This document shows positions 23,938 to 36,843 of a stretch of 64,000 bases of DNA, piece after piece. Origin of the DNA: Cyanophora paradoxa (Eukaryota; Glaucocystophyceae; Cyanophorales; Cyanophoraceae); assembly GCA_004431415.1 (NCBI GenBank), contig QPMI01000494.1, positions 372,001 to 436,000 on the forward strand, given 5' to 3'. The notes beneath the pieces are model-generated. The model saw only the letters and a list, made by a program, of their open reading frames with translations. It ran no database searches and was not told where the DNA came from. The stretch's first letter is position 1, and the number at the start of each line of letters is the position of its first letter. The translations under genes and the position numbers were made by a program.

Positions 23938-25350
23938 AGTCGACAAAGACGACGGGGCGGCTGTTGTTGTCCTTTAATACGAACATTGCCCGGTTGGGAT
24001 TTTTTTGCAAATACAAAAATCACGGCTTGTGCGCGCCTCGCCGTTTGAATACAAGGGGGGCGTCCGTGAGGTCGGAGGGTCTAGGAGATGGTGCCATGTC
24101 CATGGGGGCTACCGTAGTACCAGACCACACCACAGTGCAGCCGTCATGCCGGACATGGCCGGACATGGGGATGAGATAAACCGAACTCCGGCCTCGATCC
24201 ATGCAGCTGCGGCCACTGCACAGGAGTCCCTGCCATCAGACCTAGGCGAGGTCAGCTCGAAAACCGGCGTGAAGCGCCACTGGTGCTTCGAATTCGCCTG
24301 CAGAGCCAGCTCCGCTGGCTAGCCAAGGCGTGGCTACGGGCGGCTAGCCGGCCACTCCCCCTCGGCCCCCGCCCCTCTCGCCCTGCGCCGCCCCGTCCTA
24401 GCGCTGTTTTCGGCGCCCGGCGCCCGGCCGGAGCGCACCACAAGCAGGCGGAAGGTGGATTCGATGATCGTGATGTCTGCCTTGGCCATCTCGGCACGCG
24501 GCCGATCGCGAGGTGCACCAGATCTAGAAGCTCAATCGCTGCGGTGCCTCGCCGATCTTCGCGTTTGAATTCTGAAAATATTAATGCAGCTCGTCGCGAT
24601 CAATGCCTCTGTTGACCGAAGGCGGCCGCGATGCTCGGGGTACCAAATTAAAGATCGTGAATCCGATCCGACTCCCCAGCAGGCGAGGGACGTTGACAGG
24701 CTGCACCCGCAGCTCTGGCTCCACTAATAAAAGGGGGGTCGCCGCGGCGCCGGAGCCTGCTTCAGCCTGATTTTAAATCAGGCGCAGCTTATAAAAATAT
24801 AATTAAATCAGGCGGAGACAGGCTTGAATCAGCTGCAGGCCGACTCGTCAGCCTGACTCCAGCCTGATTCCTAAACAGGCTAGCATGATTTCTATACCTG
24901 ATTCTGATGGAAGGGCAATAAGTGCGACTACTCACACTGGGCTGACTATCGCAAGCACCCTCTCCCATCACGATGATTCCGTATCTGCGGTTCGGACCGG
25001 GAACCGTTGAACTAGTCAGGCTGAATCAGGCTTATTATGAGCGCGCGAGCACACATAGACGCATCGGAGCTCAGTGACTCGCATCCGCACAGAAGCACTG
25101 TACATGATCTACATCAAAACATGTAGACCGTGGACTGGCACTAGTCTAAACATGTCGACTTTAGCCTAGAAAGCCCTAGACTGCCCTTAGTAGCCTACTA
25201 GCCCTGGCCGCCTAGGCCGCCTAGGCCGGGTAGCAGGCCCTACTACCCTAGCTATAGCCGCCTAGGCCGGGTAGTAGGCCCTAGGGCCCAGGCTAGGGGC
25301 CCAGTACTAGGGCCAGACCCGGCCAGTAGCAGGGGACCACCCTGGTCCAG

Positions 25351-25388
25351 GGTTCGCCGCCCAAAACTTTTGGAAAAAGAATGCAAAA
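25351..25388. repeat. Dispersed motif, copy 2
   Basis: Matches 9127-9164 (GGTTCGCCGCCCAAAA then TTTTGGAAAAAGAATGC). Confidence 0.55.
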
Positions 25389-25639
25389 ATTAGGGGCAGT
25401 AGGGTCCTGTAGGGAGCCTGAGTCCGAGCCTCGGCCGCCGGGCCCTTTTTTTGCAAAAGTGGACGTCGCATTGATACACCACGGCACATGTATCAATGTT
25501 CTACGTGACGTGCCCTTCCGACCGGTCATCTATCTAGCCGAAGACGCTAGCTAGGTGCCTGCCATGGGTCGCTCAGTATGGGAGGTTCGCCTGAGTGGGG
25601 GAGCCATGGTTTTCGGTGATAGCCGTCCTCGGCCGCCGG

Positions 25640-26290
25640 GCCCGCGGCTGGCCGCCTAGCCTGGCACTGGCTGGCGGTCACTGAGTGGCTGGCACAGGCT
25701 GCCAGAGGCTGGCCATGCCAGCTGCAGCCTGCAGCTGGCAGCTGCAGCCTGCAGCCTGGCTGACTTAGTGAGCGGCGAGCCTGAGGCCCTGAGCCTGGGC
25801 CTGAGGCCCTGAGCCTGCAGCCTGCAGGCTGCCGCCGCCTGCCGGCGCCGGCGTGCCACAGACTAGGCCCACAGTCACTGAGTCGGCCCACAGACTGGGC
25901 CCGGCCACAGTGCCCCACAGTGGGCCCACACTGGCCCCACAGACTCCCGGGCCCCGGCCGCACTCACTGAGTCTAGGCCATGAGTCAGTGACTGGCACAC
26001 TGACTGTGGCAGTGCAGCCTGTGCAGGCTGTAGACGCTGTACTGTCTGTACATATGCATGTGCAGCGGCACTGCCGCAGTGCAGCCCGCGGCCGGCGAGC
26101 CGCACTGCGAGTCTGCGACTCGCCGACTCGGCGAGTCGGCGCGCGAGACTGCGACACACTGATCATGACTCATGAGTCATGACAGACAGACTCTCAGACT
26201 CTGAGACTGCGGCCATCAGACTCTGAGACAGGCCCGCACTCAATGGATCACTGACTCAGTGACTGCGGCAGCCTGCCGCAGTGCTGCAAA
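25640..26290. repeat. CTGCAGC / CACTGAGT word array
   Basis: Overlapping GCCTGCAGCC, GGCTGCCAG, CACTGAGTC and GGGCCCACA words are repeated irregularly in both orientations. Frames read as Gln/Ala/Ser-rich shadows. Confidence 0.5.
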
Positions 26291-26681
26291 TTGCAATTGA
26301 AATTGGGCCCTGTTAGGGCCCTAATTTAGGGGCCCTTCATTCATGGCATTGGGCAGGGGTACTACGGTACGAGTGCCAGGGGTAGTCCCGCCGAAAATTT
26401 CGCATTCATGTTTGCATCAATTGCTTAATCTAGAATATTAATTACCTGATCGACAAAAACCTGCGTTTATTTAATTTATCAAATCATTACAATCACGGGC
26501 ATTTATTATCTAAATTCGAATTCATCTATCAAAACTAAGTTAAATTATCAAAGTTAATGTTAAATCAAAACTTGAAAGGTCGATTGCAAAACGTTAATTG
26601 CATAATCGAACTTGCAATTGCAACTTGCAAGTTGCAACCGTTCGCAAGGCTTCAAGTTCGCGACGAAGCTTTACCGTAGTA

Positions 26682-26932
26682 CCGTGTAACACAAAAATAT
26701 GGCTGACAGATTTATGTCGTTATAAAACTTGACCCTTCTCTTGGTGAAATATGACGGTACCAAATTATGTCGTCATGAACTTTTCAGGCTTGTATGGGGC
26801 GGTAAATTGTATGGGGTACCACTGAGAGTGTCCTACTATGACGGTCCCAAATTATGTCGTTATTTCACGTCCGAAGCGACATAATTTGGTACCGACATAG
26901 TAAAGTGCCCATCATATTATTGTGTTATACGG
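26682..26932. mobile_element. Element B: second ATTATGTCG-word element
   Basis: It is bounded by CCGTGTAACACAA and its complement TTGTGTTATACGG. Both flanks carry TAGTA, compatible with a 2- or 5-bp target duplication. The interior repeats ATGACGGTACCAAATTATGTCG-like blocks, and GGCTTGTATGGGGCGG lies in the centre as in element A. It has 251 bp and no open frame of interest. Confidence 0.65.
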
Positions 26933-27059
26933 TAGTACGTTCGCGCGTTCACGCCGCATTCACGGACCTTATAACTTATAAAGTAATAAAAAGTTATAAT
27001 TATCATGATTATCATAGTATCAGGGTTGCGTCACAACTTGCGTGGCGCAAATTCCGCGC

Positions 27060-27300
27060 AATACGTGCACGTGCACGCGTACGTGCACTGACTCTGCAGT
27101 GACTCTGCACTGAGTCTGCAGGCCGCAGAGTCTGCAGTGACTCTGCACTGACTCATCAGTGACTCTGCCACTAGTACTGAGTCTGCACTGACTCTGCACT
27201 GAGTCTGCAGTTGCAGCCGCCGCCGGCGCGGCCTCTCACTGAGTCAGGCTCTCAGATCTAGACTCTAGTATACGTAGAGTCTGCAGCTCAGTCTGGCCCA
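27060..27300. repeat. CTGACTCTGCAGTGACTCTGC repeat array
   Basis: About ten degenerate copies of an ACTCTGCA(G/C)TGA unit in alternating orientation. Confidence 0.65.
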
Positions 27301-27445
27301 GTGGCAGGCACTGGCAGCCCGGCACAGTGGCACTGCGGCAGCGCCGGGCCGCGGGCAGCCTGCCATGGCCAGCTGGCAGCTGCTGCAATGAGTTCGACGC
27401 AGTTCGTTAACGGATCGACCATAATAATACTAGTAGATCGCTCAG

Positions 27446-27730
27446 GGCGTTTTCCCCATGCGCGGCGACTTGGAATTAGGTAATTAGATAATTAGGGGTC
27501 TTTCGTCGACGAGGGGAGGGGTACGGCCTCCAAACTAGTTCGGGACAGGCCGAGCTAATTAGCCGGAACTCGAGGAGGTCCGGCCCGACCTCCTCGAATT
27601 CCAAGCTAATTCGATTTTTACCGGTTCGAGGATCGTCCGCAAAAAAAGGTGCGTGTTCGACCTAATTACCTAATTACCTAATTCCCGACTACGGCAAGTC
27701 CTACATGGGCCTGTCATGGGGAAAACGGCC
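27446..27730. mobile_element. Element F: inverted-repeat element, AATTAGGT-word family
   Basis: GGCGTTTTCCCCATG at the left is matched by CATGGGGAAAACGGCC at the right. Next inside, GGAATTAGGTAATTAG is matched by CTAATTACCTAATTACC. Further CTAATT copies lie in the middle. It is about 285 bp and non-coding. Confidence 0.55.
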
Positions 27731-28490
27731 TCAATTATTATGATGGCCGCCGGCCGGCCCGGCGCCGGGCAACGGCGGGTCCGACTCGTCCGACTCAGTA
27801 CTAGTCCGACCGTCCGACACGGTCCGAGGCTCCGAGCTCGAGTCGTCCGACCGGCCGCGCGCCGGCCCGGCGCCGCGCGCGCGCGGCCGCGCGCGGCCGA
27901 CCCCGGCGGCCAGCTTGCAATTGTTCATCCAGTCGGCAACTCGGCGCGCTTCAAGCTTCAAAGGCTTTGCGCGCGGCCGCGAGCGCTAACAGCGTATAAT
28001 AAGCACGAACAATCGCCCCAGGCCGACTTCGTCTCCATGGCCAGCTGCAGCCGCTGAGCGCACTATACTCAGCTTCCAAAGTTCGACAAGCTCGAACAGG
28101 ACAAGCCCGAGCAGCCTTCACCGAACGCGCAAACTTCACCGAATGCGAGCGAGACTAGGCAAGACGATGTATATGCCGATATCGATGGGCAGGTCGCGGC
28201 CGCGGCCGGCCGCGACCGCGGCCACGGTAGTCATGATCAGCTGCAGCAGCTGCGCTGGCCATGGGCGAGGCGAGGCGCCAAGTCAGCGCCGACTCCCGGG
28301 ACGAGGCGAGGCGCAATTGCAAAGCCAGCTCACGCAAAAACATGTGCGTGCATGATCACGATATGGCGCCCGGCTGATCATGCATACATATGTATATATT
28401 ATATATACGTTCGCATGTGCTCGTGTGCACGAGCTCGAGCTGCTTAAAGCTTCTTGTGTGCTTATCATATTCATCCGTACGCGTATGATT

Positions 28491-31400
28491 ATGCATGTGC
28501 AGTTGCCGCGCCCAAGAGTCGCTGGACATGCATATTCCATCCGTGCATATCTATGCTTTGCAATCGCCCTTTTCGTCGTCAGTGCGAGCATCTATACAGT
28601 CAAGGCCCAGTCAGAAGCAACCGGTGCGCGCGGATATCGATGTTTTTCAGATCATCGACTCCCTCTCACCAGCAGCACTGCGCATGCAGCTGGAGTTTCA
28701 CTTACTATCAGCGAGGTTCTCATTCCCGAGTCGACAAGAGCAGGCTTGAGCGGAGTGCAATCCGCCGGAGGCCAAACCGTCGCGCTCACTCCCGACGGAT
28801 CCGTTCTCGTTCATGGGGGCACCCCTTTCTCGACGGCAACGTGGGGCTCCTCGTCCCATTCCTGCAGTGGGTATCTGTCCGATCCCTCGTCTGGTACCTT
28901 ATGCGTTGCCTCGCAATCATCCGTCGTGGAGTTCATCCCTTCGAATTCGGCGAGCGGCCGTCTTCCGGCGCCAGCCCTCGCGGTCGCATGCACTAGTACT
29001 GCGACCGTGGACCAGTATGGCAACACCCTTCAGCCATATACGGTCTTCATCGGATTCATGGCCTGCTACTCGCTCAGTCCATATGTGATGCCTGGACCGC
29101 TCCCTGTTAACGTGGATGTGAGTTCCTGGTCGTCGGCGTCTTCGGATATAGTGACTGTGATGACCGCGTCCCGCGACGGTTATTTGCTGGCAGTCGGCTG
29201 GCAAAGCGGAGGCATCACGTGCGCTCGAGCTCATTGGCGAAATTTATCTGATCTGAGCAAGTTCGCAGCGTTTATAATTTGTCGCCCTCTGGCCCGATCG
29301 GCGCAGTCACCTATGGCTGGGTTCTGGTGGGATCAGCGACGGCTCCGGATCCACTCAACCCCGGCGCCGTAGTGGACCTGCAATTCATGATCACTGCTGA
29401 CGGAAGGCATTCTCTGGTGTCAGCTCACCAGCAAACCTCTTCCGAGTTCACCACAATAAGGTGCGATGGTTGATTAATATTCATGATCAAGTTACATATA
29501 TGCAAGTGCAAATTGGGACGAACTGCTCGCAGGGTCTGTACATTATCGGACGGAGCTGGGAATACTCCAACGCTCCAGCCGACTCTCACAATCACGACCG
29601 AGGGCACATCGCTGGCCTTCGCGCCTGACGGCTCCTTCCTCGTCTCTGGCGGGAGCTCGCTCCTGCGAGTCTGGAGCACGGCCGACTTGACCGAACGTAC
29701 AGCGCCGCTCGACGAGCAGTTTGCAGCGCGGGTCGTCGCCGTGTCGCCCGACGGCAAGATAGTCGCAGCAGGCGGGACCGGCGGGGCCATCACGTTGTGG
29801 GACCCCAAAGATATGAGCCGAATCGCGACGGTCAGCTTGACCGGAGGCGCAGCAGGAGCCGTTGTGAATGCCCTTGAGTTTGTGCCTGCCAGCAGCAGTG
29901 GAAGCTCGCAGCTGCAGCTCGTTGCTCTGACGTCCTGGGGACCAAATATCTGGAGGTTGTCGCCACGTCCTTCCGTCACCTGGCCAAGCACATCTTGCGA
30001 ATCCCCTGCAGATCCACTACCCACCTTCTGGATGCTCTCAAAGGCGCTCCCCGCTGCCGGAAAGTTCGCCGCAGTGAGCCCCGACGGTTCGAAGACAGCA
30101 ACCTGGAACAAAATTGTCAACACGGCGACTTGGACTTCAAAAGACCTGAGCTTCGTGTACGGGCAGCCTGTCGCTTCAACTGAGTTCACCTCTACCTCGA
30201 TGCCCAGCGACACAATGTACCCCATCGTGTTCTCGAATGACAGCTCCCGCATCTACTACCGGGAGGCGACGTCTTTTGATGGGAACGTGGTCCTCCGAGG
30301 CACCATACGCGCCATGAACGCAACGACCGGTGCTCAGACGGCGATCGGGTATTTGACCACGTATGGAGGCATGTATGAGAGGGTGTCGTCTGCGATGGCG
30401 ATATCGCACGACGGACTGGAGTTGGCGCTGGCCATGGATGAGAATTACGACGCAAAGAAGAATTACAAGGCCGTCTGGTGACTCCGCTTCCGATTGCAAT
30501 TGGTCAGGCTTGTAGAGAATTGGCTCGAATGCTGAATTCTGTTTCGCAGTATTTATAGCGCCCCTGGAACCGTTCCGCAAATGGAATTCCCCTGGCAAAC
30601 GTTTCGGCTCGACCACCTTCCAAGCTCGCCGTACGCTGTCATCACGGCTCTCGTGTTTGCACGAAGCAACGATCGAGTTATAGTAGCTGACAGCATTTCT
30701 TCATCTATCGGGTGCGGGCGAACGGCTCCTATAGTTTTTTGATTTTTTCGCCGTAGAGTAAGCTTAAGAGCTGACCGGCGGCGGGGATCCGGCAGGATTT
30801 GCGTGCGGTCCTGGAAGGTTGACGCCGAGAGCGTACTTAACACCACATCGAGCTGTGATAGGCAGGAACTCCTTACGCAAGGGCAGATCCCAGCGCATGC
30901 TAGCGTGTATGCGCTAGCCCTCTCACCTGACGGGACGCTGCTATTTTCCGGCGGTTCAGAATCGGATAGACTGGTCTGCGTCTGGAGAATGTCTGACTGG
31001 CAGCTTCAGCGGTGCATGCCGGGCCACGCCGGCAGAATCACTGCTCTGGCCTCGGTTTCCATCGGCTCCAGAATTCTACTCGCTAGTGCTTCAGCACAAG
31101 ACGCGGCCTCAACAAATCCGAGTTATGCAATCAAGATATGGGACGCATCTACGGGCTCGCTGCTCACGACGCTGTTCGACAACGCCCAGCCCATGATGTA
31201 CATCTCGTCTCTCTCCTTCGCTCCCGGCGGAAAGTTCCTCGTGTCCGCTGATCTGAGCAATCTCGTTCGGAAGTGGGACTCCGCTCTGGATCCGGTGACC
31301 TTGATCGAGGCGGCGGCAAGATGTGCGTCGCTCTAATTCGCGATCGTGTTTGCATTGCGGATGTGGTAATATATTCTCAGGCTCTGGAACAGCTTCGGAA

Positions 31401-34400
31401 TACGTACTCGGCTCTACCATCGCAACTTTGAAGGGGCACACAAGCGCAGTCGCCACCCTTGCCATTTCCAGCTCGATTTCGGCAGTAGGTTCGGGTACTT
31501 CTTTGACGGGTGGGATATCGATGTCGATGACATACGATATGAATATTACTTCCTTTGGAGCGGATCAGAAGGCTATCTTGTACTCGCTGTCTGCAAGAGT
31601 ATCGCCAGTCTCCTCCATCATCGAACCGGCGGTCATGGTCGCATGCGATTCTGGTCCCAGGCCTCTCTTTCCGAGTGCTTCAGCGGTCTCGGCGGTGTCC
31701 CCAGATGGCGCGCTCGTCGCGGTCGCTGGGGCGTGTCCCGAATATGTCATCCGAGTCGTAGACATTGCGACGTCCTTGTCTGTTGTAAGCCTAACGTCAA
31801 TATCAGTACCTATGATGGCACAGCCCAACAACGTCGCCTGGTCTGGGAGTGGGCGGAAATTGGCGGCTTCATACACCGGTAACGTAATGTAAGCCTAACC
31901 TTTTCGGACTTCGATTCCACCGAGATATTGTTTTTAACGACGACGGTTTCTGCGTTCACAGGGTCTGGTTTTTCGGAGACAGTCTCGCCTCAGGGGTCGG
32001 AGGGCCTTTGCCTTTGTACTGGCCTCCTAGTAATGGAGCTGAATACGACATGACGTATTCGAATGCACCTGGGGGGCGCGTTGCATTCTCTCCGGACGAG
32101 AATGCTCTGGCGGGATACAAAGGGAGCCAGCTCAGGTCAGCTGAAAACCTTGCGCGATATCCGCTGCCCAGATCTGTTGATATTTTGCATCCAGCGTCTG
32201 GGACATCTCTAATACATGGCCGAAAGCGGACGGCAATCTTCCGCTCAATGCCGCCATCAACGATTTAGCCTGGTTTTCGAGCTCGAGCGGCGCGGTCATC
32301 GTCGTGGCACTTGACAACGGGAACGTTGACTTGTATGCGTACAGTGTCCAGGCCACAGAGGCAGCGTTACCGAGTGTCGTCTTCCTACTGATTCGACAGC
32401 TGCAACCAGCGGCGGCTGGTCTAGTAATGCGGACCGCGCGCCTGGCCCTGTTCCCGAACTCCAGCTTGCTGGTTCTAGGAGGAGAGCTGAGCAATTTCAA
32501 CTGGACGGTTCAATTCTGGGACGCCGAATCGGGCGAGCTCTTGGCGATGAGCTCGGAGCGTGCTTCCAACATTACTGCACTGTCCGTCTCCTCGGACGGG
32601 AGCGCCGTGTTAGCCGGGGATTCCAGCGGGGGCATCCAAGTCTTGGCTGGTCCCACTTACGAGCCACCAATTGCCAACGATAAGGTGCTCATGATCATTC
32701 CCCTTGACTTCCTCTATGCGAGCAAGCAAGACCATCGACGTGCTCCGCTGCATGCGCAGATCAGAGTCGCGCTGTCGCCGATAAAAGTCGAAACAACATT
32801 CTCTCAAGCACGCGACCCTTCGTATCTCGCTAATCCTAGCGGAATGGCAGTCAGCCCCGACGGCAAATTACTTGCATTTAGTTCCTATCTTTGGAATACA
32901 TCTGACTTCCAACCTCGTTTCGACAATTACTTCTGCCCGCCCATGGGGACCAGCGCACACGCTTTCATACCCCCTTCGCCATTCAGCAACGGCATTTCCC
33001 TGCTGGCGGTCGTCTGCCTCTCCGAGACATTTTCAACAGATACGATTCGCTTATACTCGACCCAAGACGGGCAGGAAATCCAGAGCATCGCAATCAGCAA
33101 CAGCGCCGACGCTGGACGATTCGAAGTGATGACGACGTCTGCGGACGGCCTCCTCCTCGCCGCGGCCTCTCACAAAGGAGACATTCGGTGCGCTTGACAG
33201 CTCTTCATGGCTTCATCCTTACGCGAATTCCGCTAAGAAGTTTTCTGCAGCATTTGGCGGGCTTCCGCAACCGGCTGGACCTTTGCCTCGACGTTCGGCG
33301 TTCCAACCTTTTCGTTAACAGACATGAAGTTTTCTCCAAATGTGGCAGAGTACATCCTCGCTACTGCTCACCAGAATATTGTTTCCTCTAACAGCGGAAA
33401 CAACATACGGTTCGTTTGAGTTCAACTGTCCTGCGATCGTATTCCGCCTGCAGCTGATTTACATGTACATATGCTCGCAATCGACAGAATCTGGACATCG
33501 GTACTCACCAGTCCTCGTTCAACCGATCTTATTACCGACTATACAGCCTCGACTTTGGCGTTTTCACCCGACGGCTCATTCCTCGTCGCTGGCGCTTTAA
33601 AATCTATTTATCTATGGCGGATCCCTTCAGATGTTGCTCTTGCTGTAAACCCATTGCATTGGACCAAAGAAAGCTCGGCCGCTCCCACTCAGCCCTTCGC
33701 TCTGGCGGTTGCTCCCGGCGGACGGCTCATCGCGACTGGAGGCGGGTGCTGCTGCACTCCACACAGATGCGACAACACCCTTCGGATCTGGGACTCTACA
33801 AACCTCACTCATCTCGCAAGCACTGCCAGCGTCCCGGCAACGTCGCTCGCCTTCTACCAGACCACGGGCGGTGCCCTTCGAATCATTTCCGTAAGCAATA
33901 CGCATACGAGCGTCTGGGCCGCGAAGACCACCAACCTGCAGCTGCCGCCGCCTCCTCCCCCTTACGTGCTGCCTTCTCCGACGCCCACGCCCCTCCCAAC
34001 GCCATCGCCTTCCCCCCCTCCGACGCCGACGCCCATCCCCGTCTTCAAATTCTGCGACAAGCTGGATACGACCGGCAGCGAATCTGACGTGAACGAGGGG
34101 GACGCCTTGTGTGTAGAGGCGACGCAAGTGAAGAAGTACGACAGCCTGGTCGAGGGCGAGAATTTTGTCAACGCAATGTCCGACGTCGAGCGGGGCCCTG
34201 ACTTCAATATTGCTCTCTCTGTGGGCGTTCAGCAGTTCTCGTTCAGCAACGCGCGGACCGCTCTTCCGTACTTCTACGGCAGGCAATGCCACTTCAGTTT
34301 TTCTGATTCGAATAATAATTATTTCTCGTATTCGGGACCGGTCGCCTGGATCCCACCTACCACAAATATTATAATCAATAGGACGGACACCTATTATGCT

Positions 34401-36106
34401 CTTGCCTGCCAGAATTCAGCGACAACCTTCTACATCAGCTTCTTGAACCTCAAAACCCCCGACTATTCGGATGCGTTCGCGTGCTTTTTTGACATCACGG
34501 AGGGTGACTTCGTCGACCTGATCTCTCCTTCACGCGATGGATCGCTGCTTGCTGCAGCCTCCCGAAAGGGAACCATATGGTGCGAGACATCGATATCGCG
34601 CTTAACATGGATTTAACGATGCCCGCTAAGCCCACATTTGAGCTAAGCTATTAAACTATATGTGCATATGCTGAACCAGCTGCGTGCAGGCTGATCGATC
34701 TCTTCGCGCAATCGTGCGCCCTCCGGTCTGTCTTCGGCACGCCGGGGCCCGCGGACTCGACGGCGGACCTGCGGTTCTCGCCCGACGGGGCGCTGCTCGC
34801 CTCGGCGCACGTCGAGGGCGACACGCACACGATCCGGTGCCCGGCGCAATTGCGCCGTTAATGTTGAATTTGAAATGCAGGCTAATCAGAAAGCCCAACG
34901 GCAGGCTGTGGAATCTATCAATCGCTGCAACGTCCGGACCGGCGGCAGCAGAGCAAAGTCGCGTTCTGTCCGGCCACACCGACAATATCACTTCACTTGC
35001 CTTCGCTCCCAGCAATTCCTTCCTCGTCTCGGGCTGTGTCGACCGGCAACTGCGCATATGGAGCACAGCAGACTGGAGCTCGTTCAGTGTACTAGCGCCT
35101 GCGCCGATCACTGCCGTGACGGTCTCTCCCGGCAGCGACGTCATCGTGACGGGTGAAACCTGCGAAAAGTTTGATGGCAACTTTGCGACGCAGCCTTCGT
35201 CGGGCGGGCCCTGCGAACCCGTCGTTCGTCTGTGGAGCGCGCAGAGTCGTCGCCTGCTTGGGAATTTGACTGGATTCAGTTACTCAACTCCAGTGTCGAT
35301 TTCCCGAATAGCATTTTTCAACAGCACGATATCGATTAATCAAACTCTACACCTGATGTCGTTTGATCCGGTCGGTGCGATGATGTGGTCAGTAAGCATA
35401 ATTCCAGCAGCACATTCGCCCAGCCCTTCGCCCAGCCCGTCGCCTAGCCCGAGCCCTTCGCCCAGCCCCTCGCCGACGAGGACGCCGAGCCCGTCCCCAA
35501 GGCCGAGCCCGTCGCCCAGCCCCTCGCCCAGCCCAAGCCCGTCGCCCAGCCCGAGCCCTTCGCCAAGCCCCTCGCCCAGCCCGAGCCCCTCGCCCAGCCC
35601 GAGCCCCTCGCCCAGCCCCACGCCTCGCCCCGCGGTTCCGCTGCCTCCGTTCCTCTACCGTGGATGCTTCGAATTCGGAAAAGACCTGCAGACCATCGAA
35701 CTCGTCGACCTTGCATACATACCCGGAGATGCTTCTAGGCCGTACCTGTACGCATTCGAGAAGTGCGCTCTGAAGGCGTCGTCCATCGGAGTGCGGTTCT
35801 TCGCGCTGTCGGACTCGGGGGCGGCGTGCTACGCCGCGTACTCGATGGACGCCGCCTCGCGGCTCGGGCACTCTGCAGAGTGCTCCCCGTGCTCCGATGC
35901 CGCGTTGTTCACCTGCGGTGGCCCAGGGTGCGGCTTAACATTCGTCGATGGAACAAAATTCGAGATAACCGGCTCGCAGCTCGATTTCCCTGTTCGATTT
36001 CCAGCCCGAGCTCGCCGGACAGACCCCGGTGCCTCAGCCTGGCGTCGGCCAGACGTGCGCGGTCAAGATGTGCGTTGCAAGGCGCTCCGCCTCGTTCAAA
36101 GGGTGA
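28491..36106 (+). CDS. Secreted multi-WD40 protein with Ser-Pro stalk and WSC-like domain, 14 exons (2,244 aa)
   Basis: The start at 28491 gives a basic N-terminus and a hydrophobic core ([16 protein letters not shown]) ending VKAQ, a signal peptide. Exons: 28491-28623, 28690-29218, 29269-29460, 29533-30477, 30550-30711, 30796-31322, 31381-31888, 31962-32135, 32195-33187, 33251-33409, 33488-34579, 34690-34836, 34881-35927, 35980-36106. They sum to 6,735 nt in frame. Repeated blades read [38 protein letters not shown] and [16 protein letters not shown], typical WD40 strands. An (SP)n stretch at about 35410-35625 follows, then a Cys-rich domain (YRGCF...ACYAA...CGGPG) resembling WSC, a carbohydrate-binding module. 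Exported WD40 propellers are uncommon. A cell-surface or wall scaffold is inferred. Confidence 0.75.
35410..35625 (+). repeat. CCCAGCCCSTCG repeat encoding a Ser-Pro stalk
   Basis: Coding minisatellite of AGCCC(G/T)(T/A)CGCC units giving alternating Ser-Pro. In algae such tracts are sites of hydroxyproline glycosylation, and here it links the propellers to the WSC-like domain. Confidence 0.8.
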
Positions 36107-36843
36107 TGGGAGGGAGTAAAAAGCGACAAGCAATTGCAACACCAAATTAATTTATCGCTCTATTTGATTTATGTGCACGTGATCATGACATTCAATCGTG
36201 GATGACATGATCAACGGTTCGGCCGCGGGGGACTCTGCCCCGATGTCGATCATAATGTTCCATGATCACCATATTCTTCATTCTTATTTATGCACCACGG
36301 TATTGCAGCAAGTGCTTCTCACAGTCTATCGCTTTTTCACTTTTTTGTTTGAAGTCCTATAAGAGATGGTACAGAGCTAGCTATATATATAGTTAGCTAT
36401 ACATGCAAGCCAACGGTCGCTTGGTTTTTGAACACGTAAGCCAGCACGGGTTTTGTTGACCGCATCAGAGTTGCTAGCCAGTATCGCTTGGTTCTTATAT
36501 TAGCCACTGCCAGCCAGCAGGTGCAGCAGTGCACTGTCAGCATCTTTAACTGTCAGCTGCAAATGATCTTTTCGTAGCCAGCACTGTCGAACACCACAGA
36601 CGTGCCAGCATGGTCCTAGCCAACAGTAGTTCGTAGACGTGGATAGAGCGATATCGATAGACAATCAGTCACGTGAGTGATCATGACGATAGAGCGATAG
36701 AGTGATCATTCAGTTAGAGAATCCCATAAGAGGCTGGGTTCGTGAATTTATACATAAGAGACTCCATAAGAGGCTCGCGAGGCGCGGCGAGGCGAGGCCT
36801 AGGGCCGGGGGGGTCGTGAGAAGGCCGCTGGCCATGGCCAGGG
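36107..36843. other. Convergent intergenic interval; nothing distinctive
   Basis: Lies between the 3' ends of the WD40 gene (+) and the glycosyltransferase-like gene (-). AT-richer than its surroundings, without exon-like segments. Confidence 0.6.

Larger units (their letters stand above)
23938..28484. other. Intergenic, 4.5 kb; small elements and word repeats only
   Basis: Contains elements B and F, a CCTAGG-rich patch (25195-25310), CTGCAG/CACTGAGTC word arrays and the second copy of the GTTCGCCGCCCAAAA motif. No exon with splice context was found. Confidence 0.5.
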
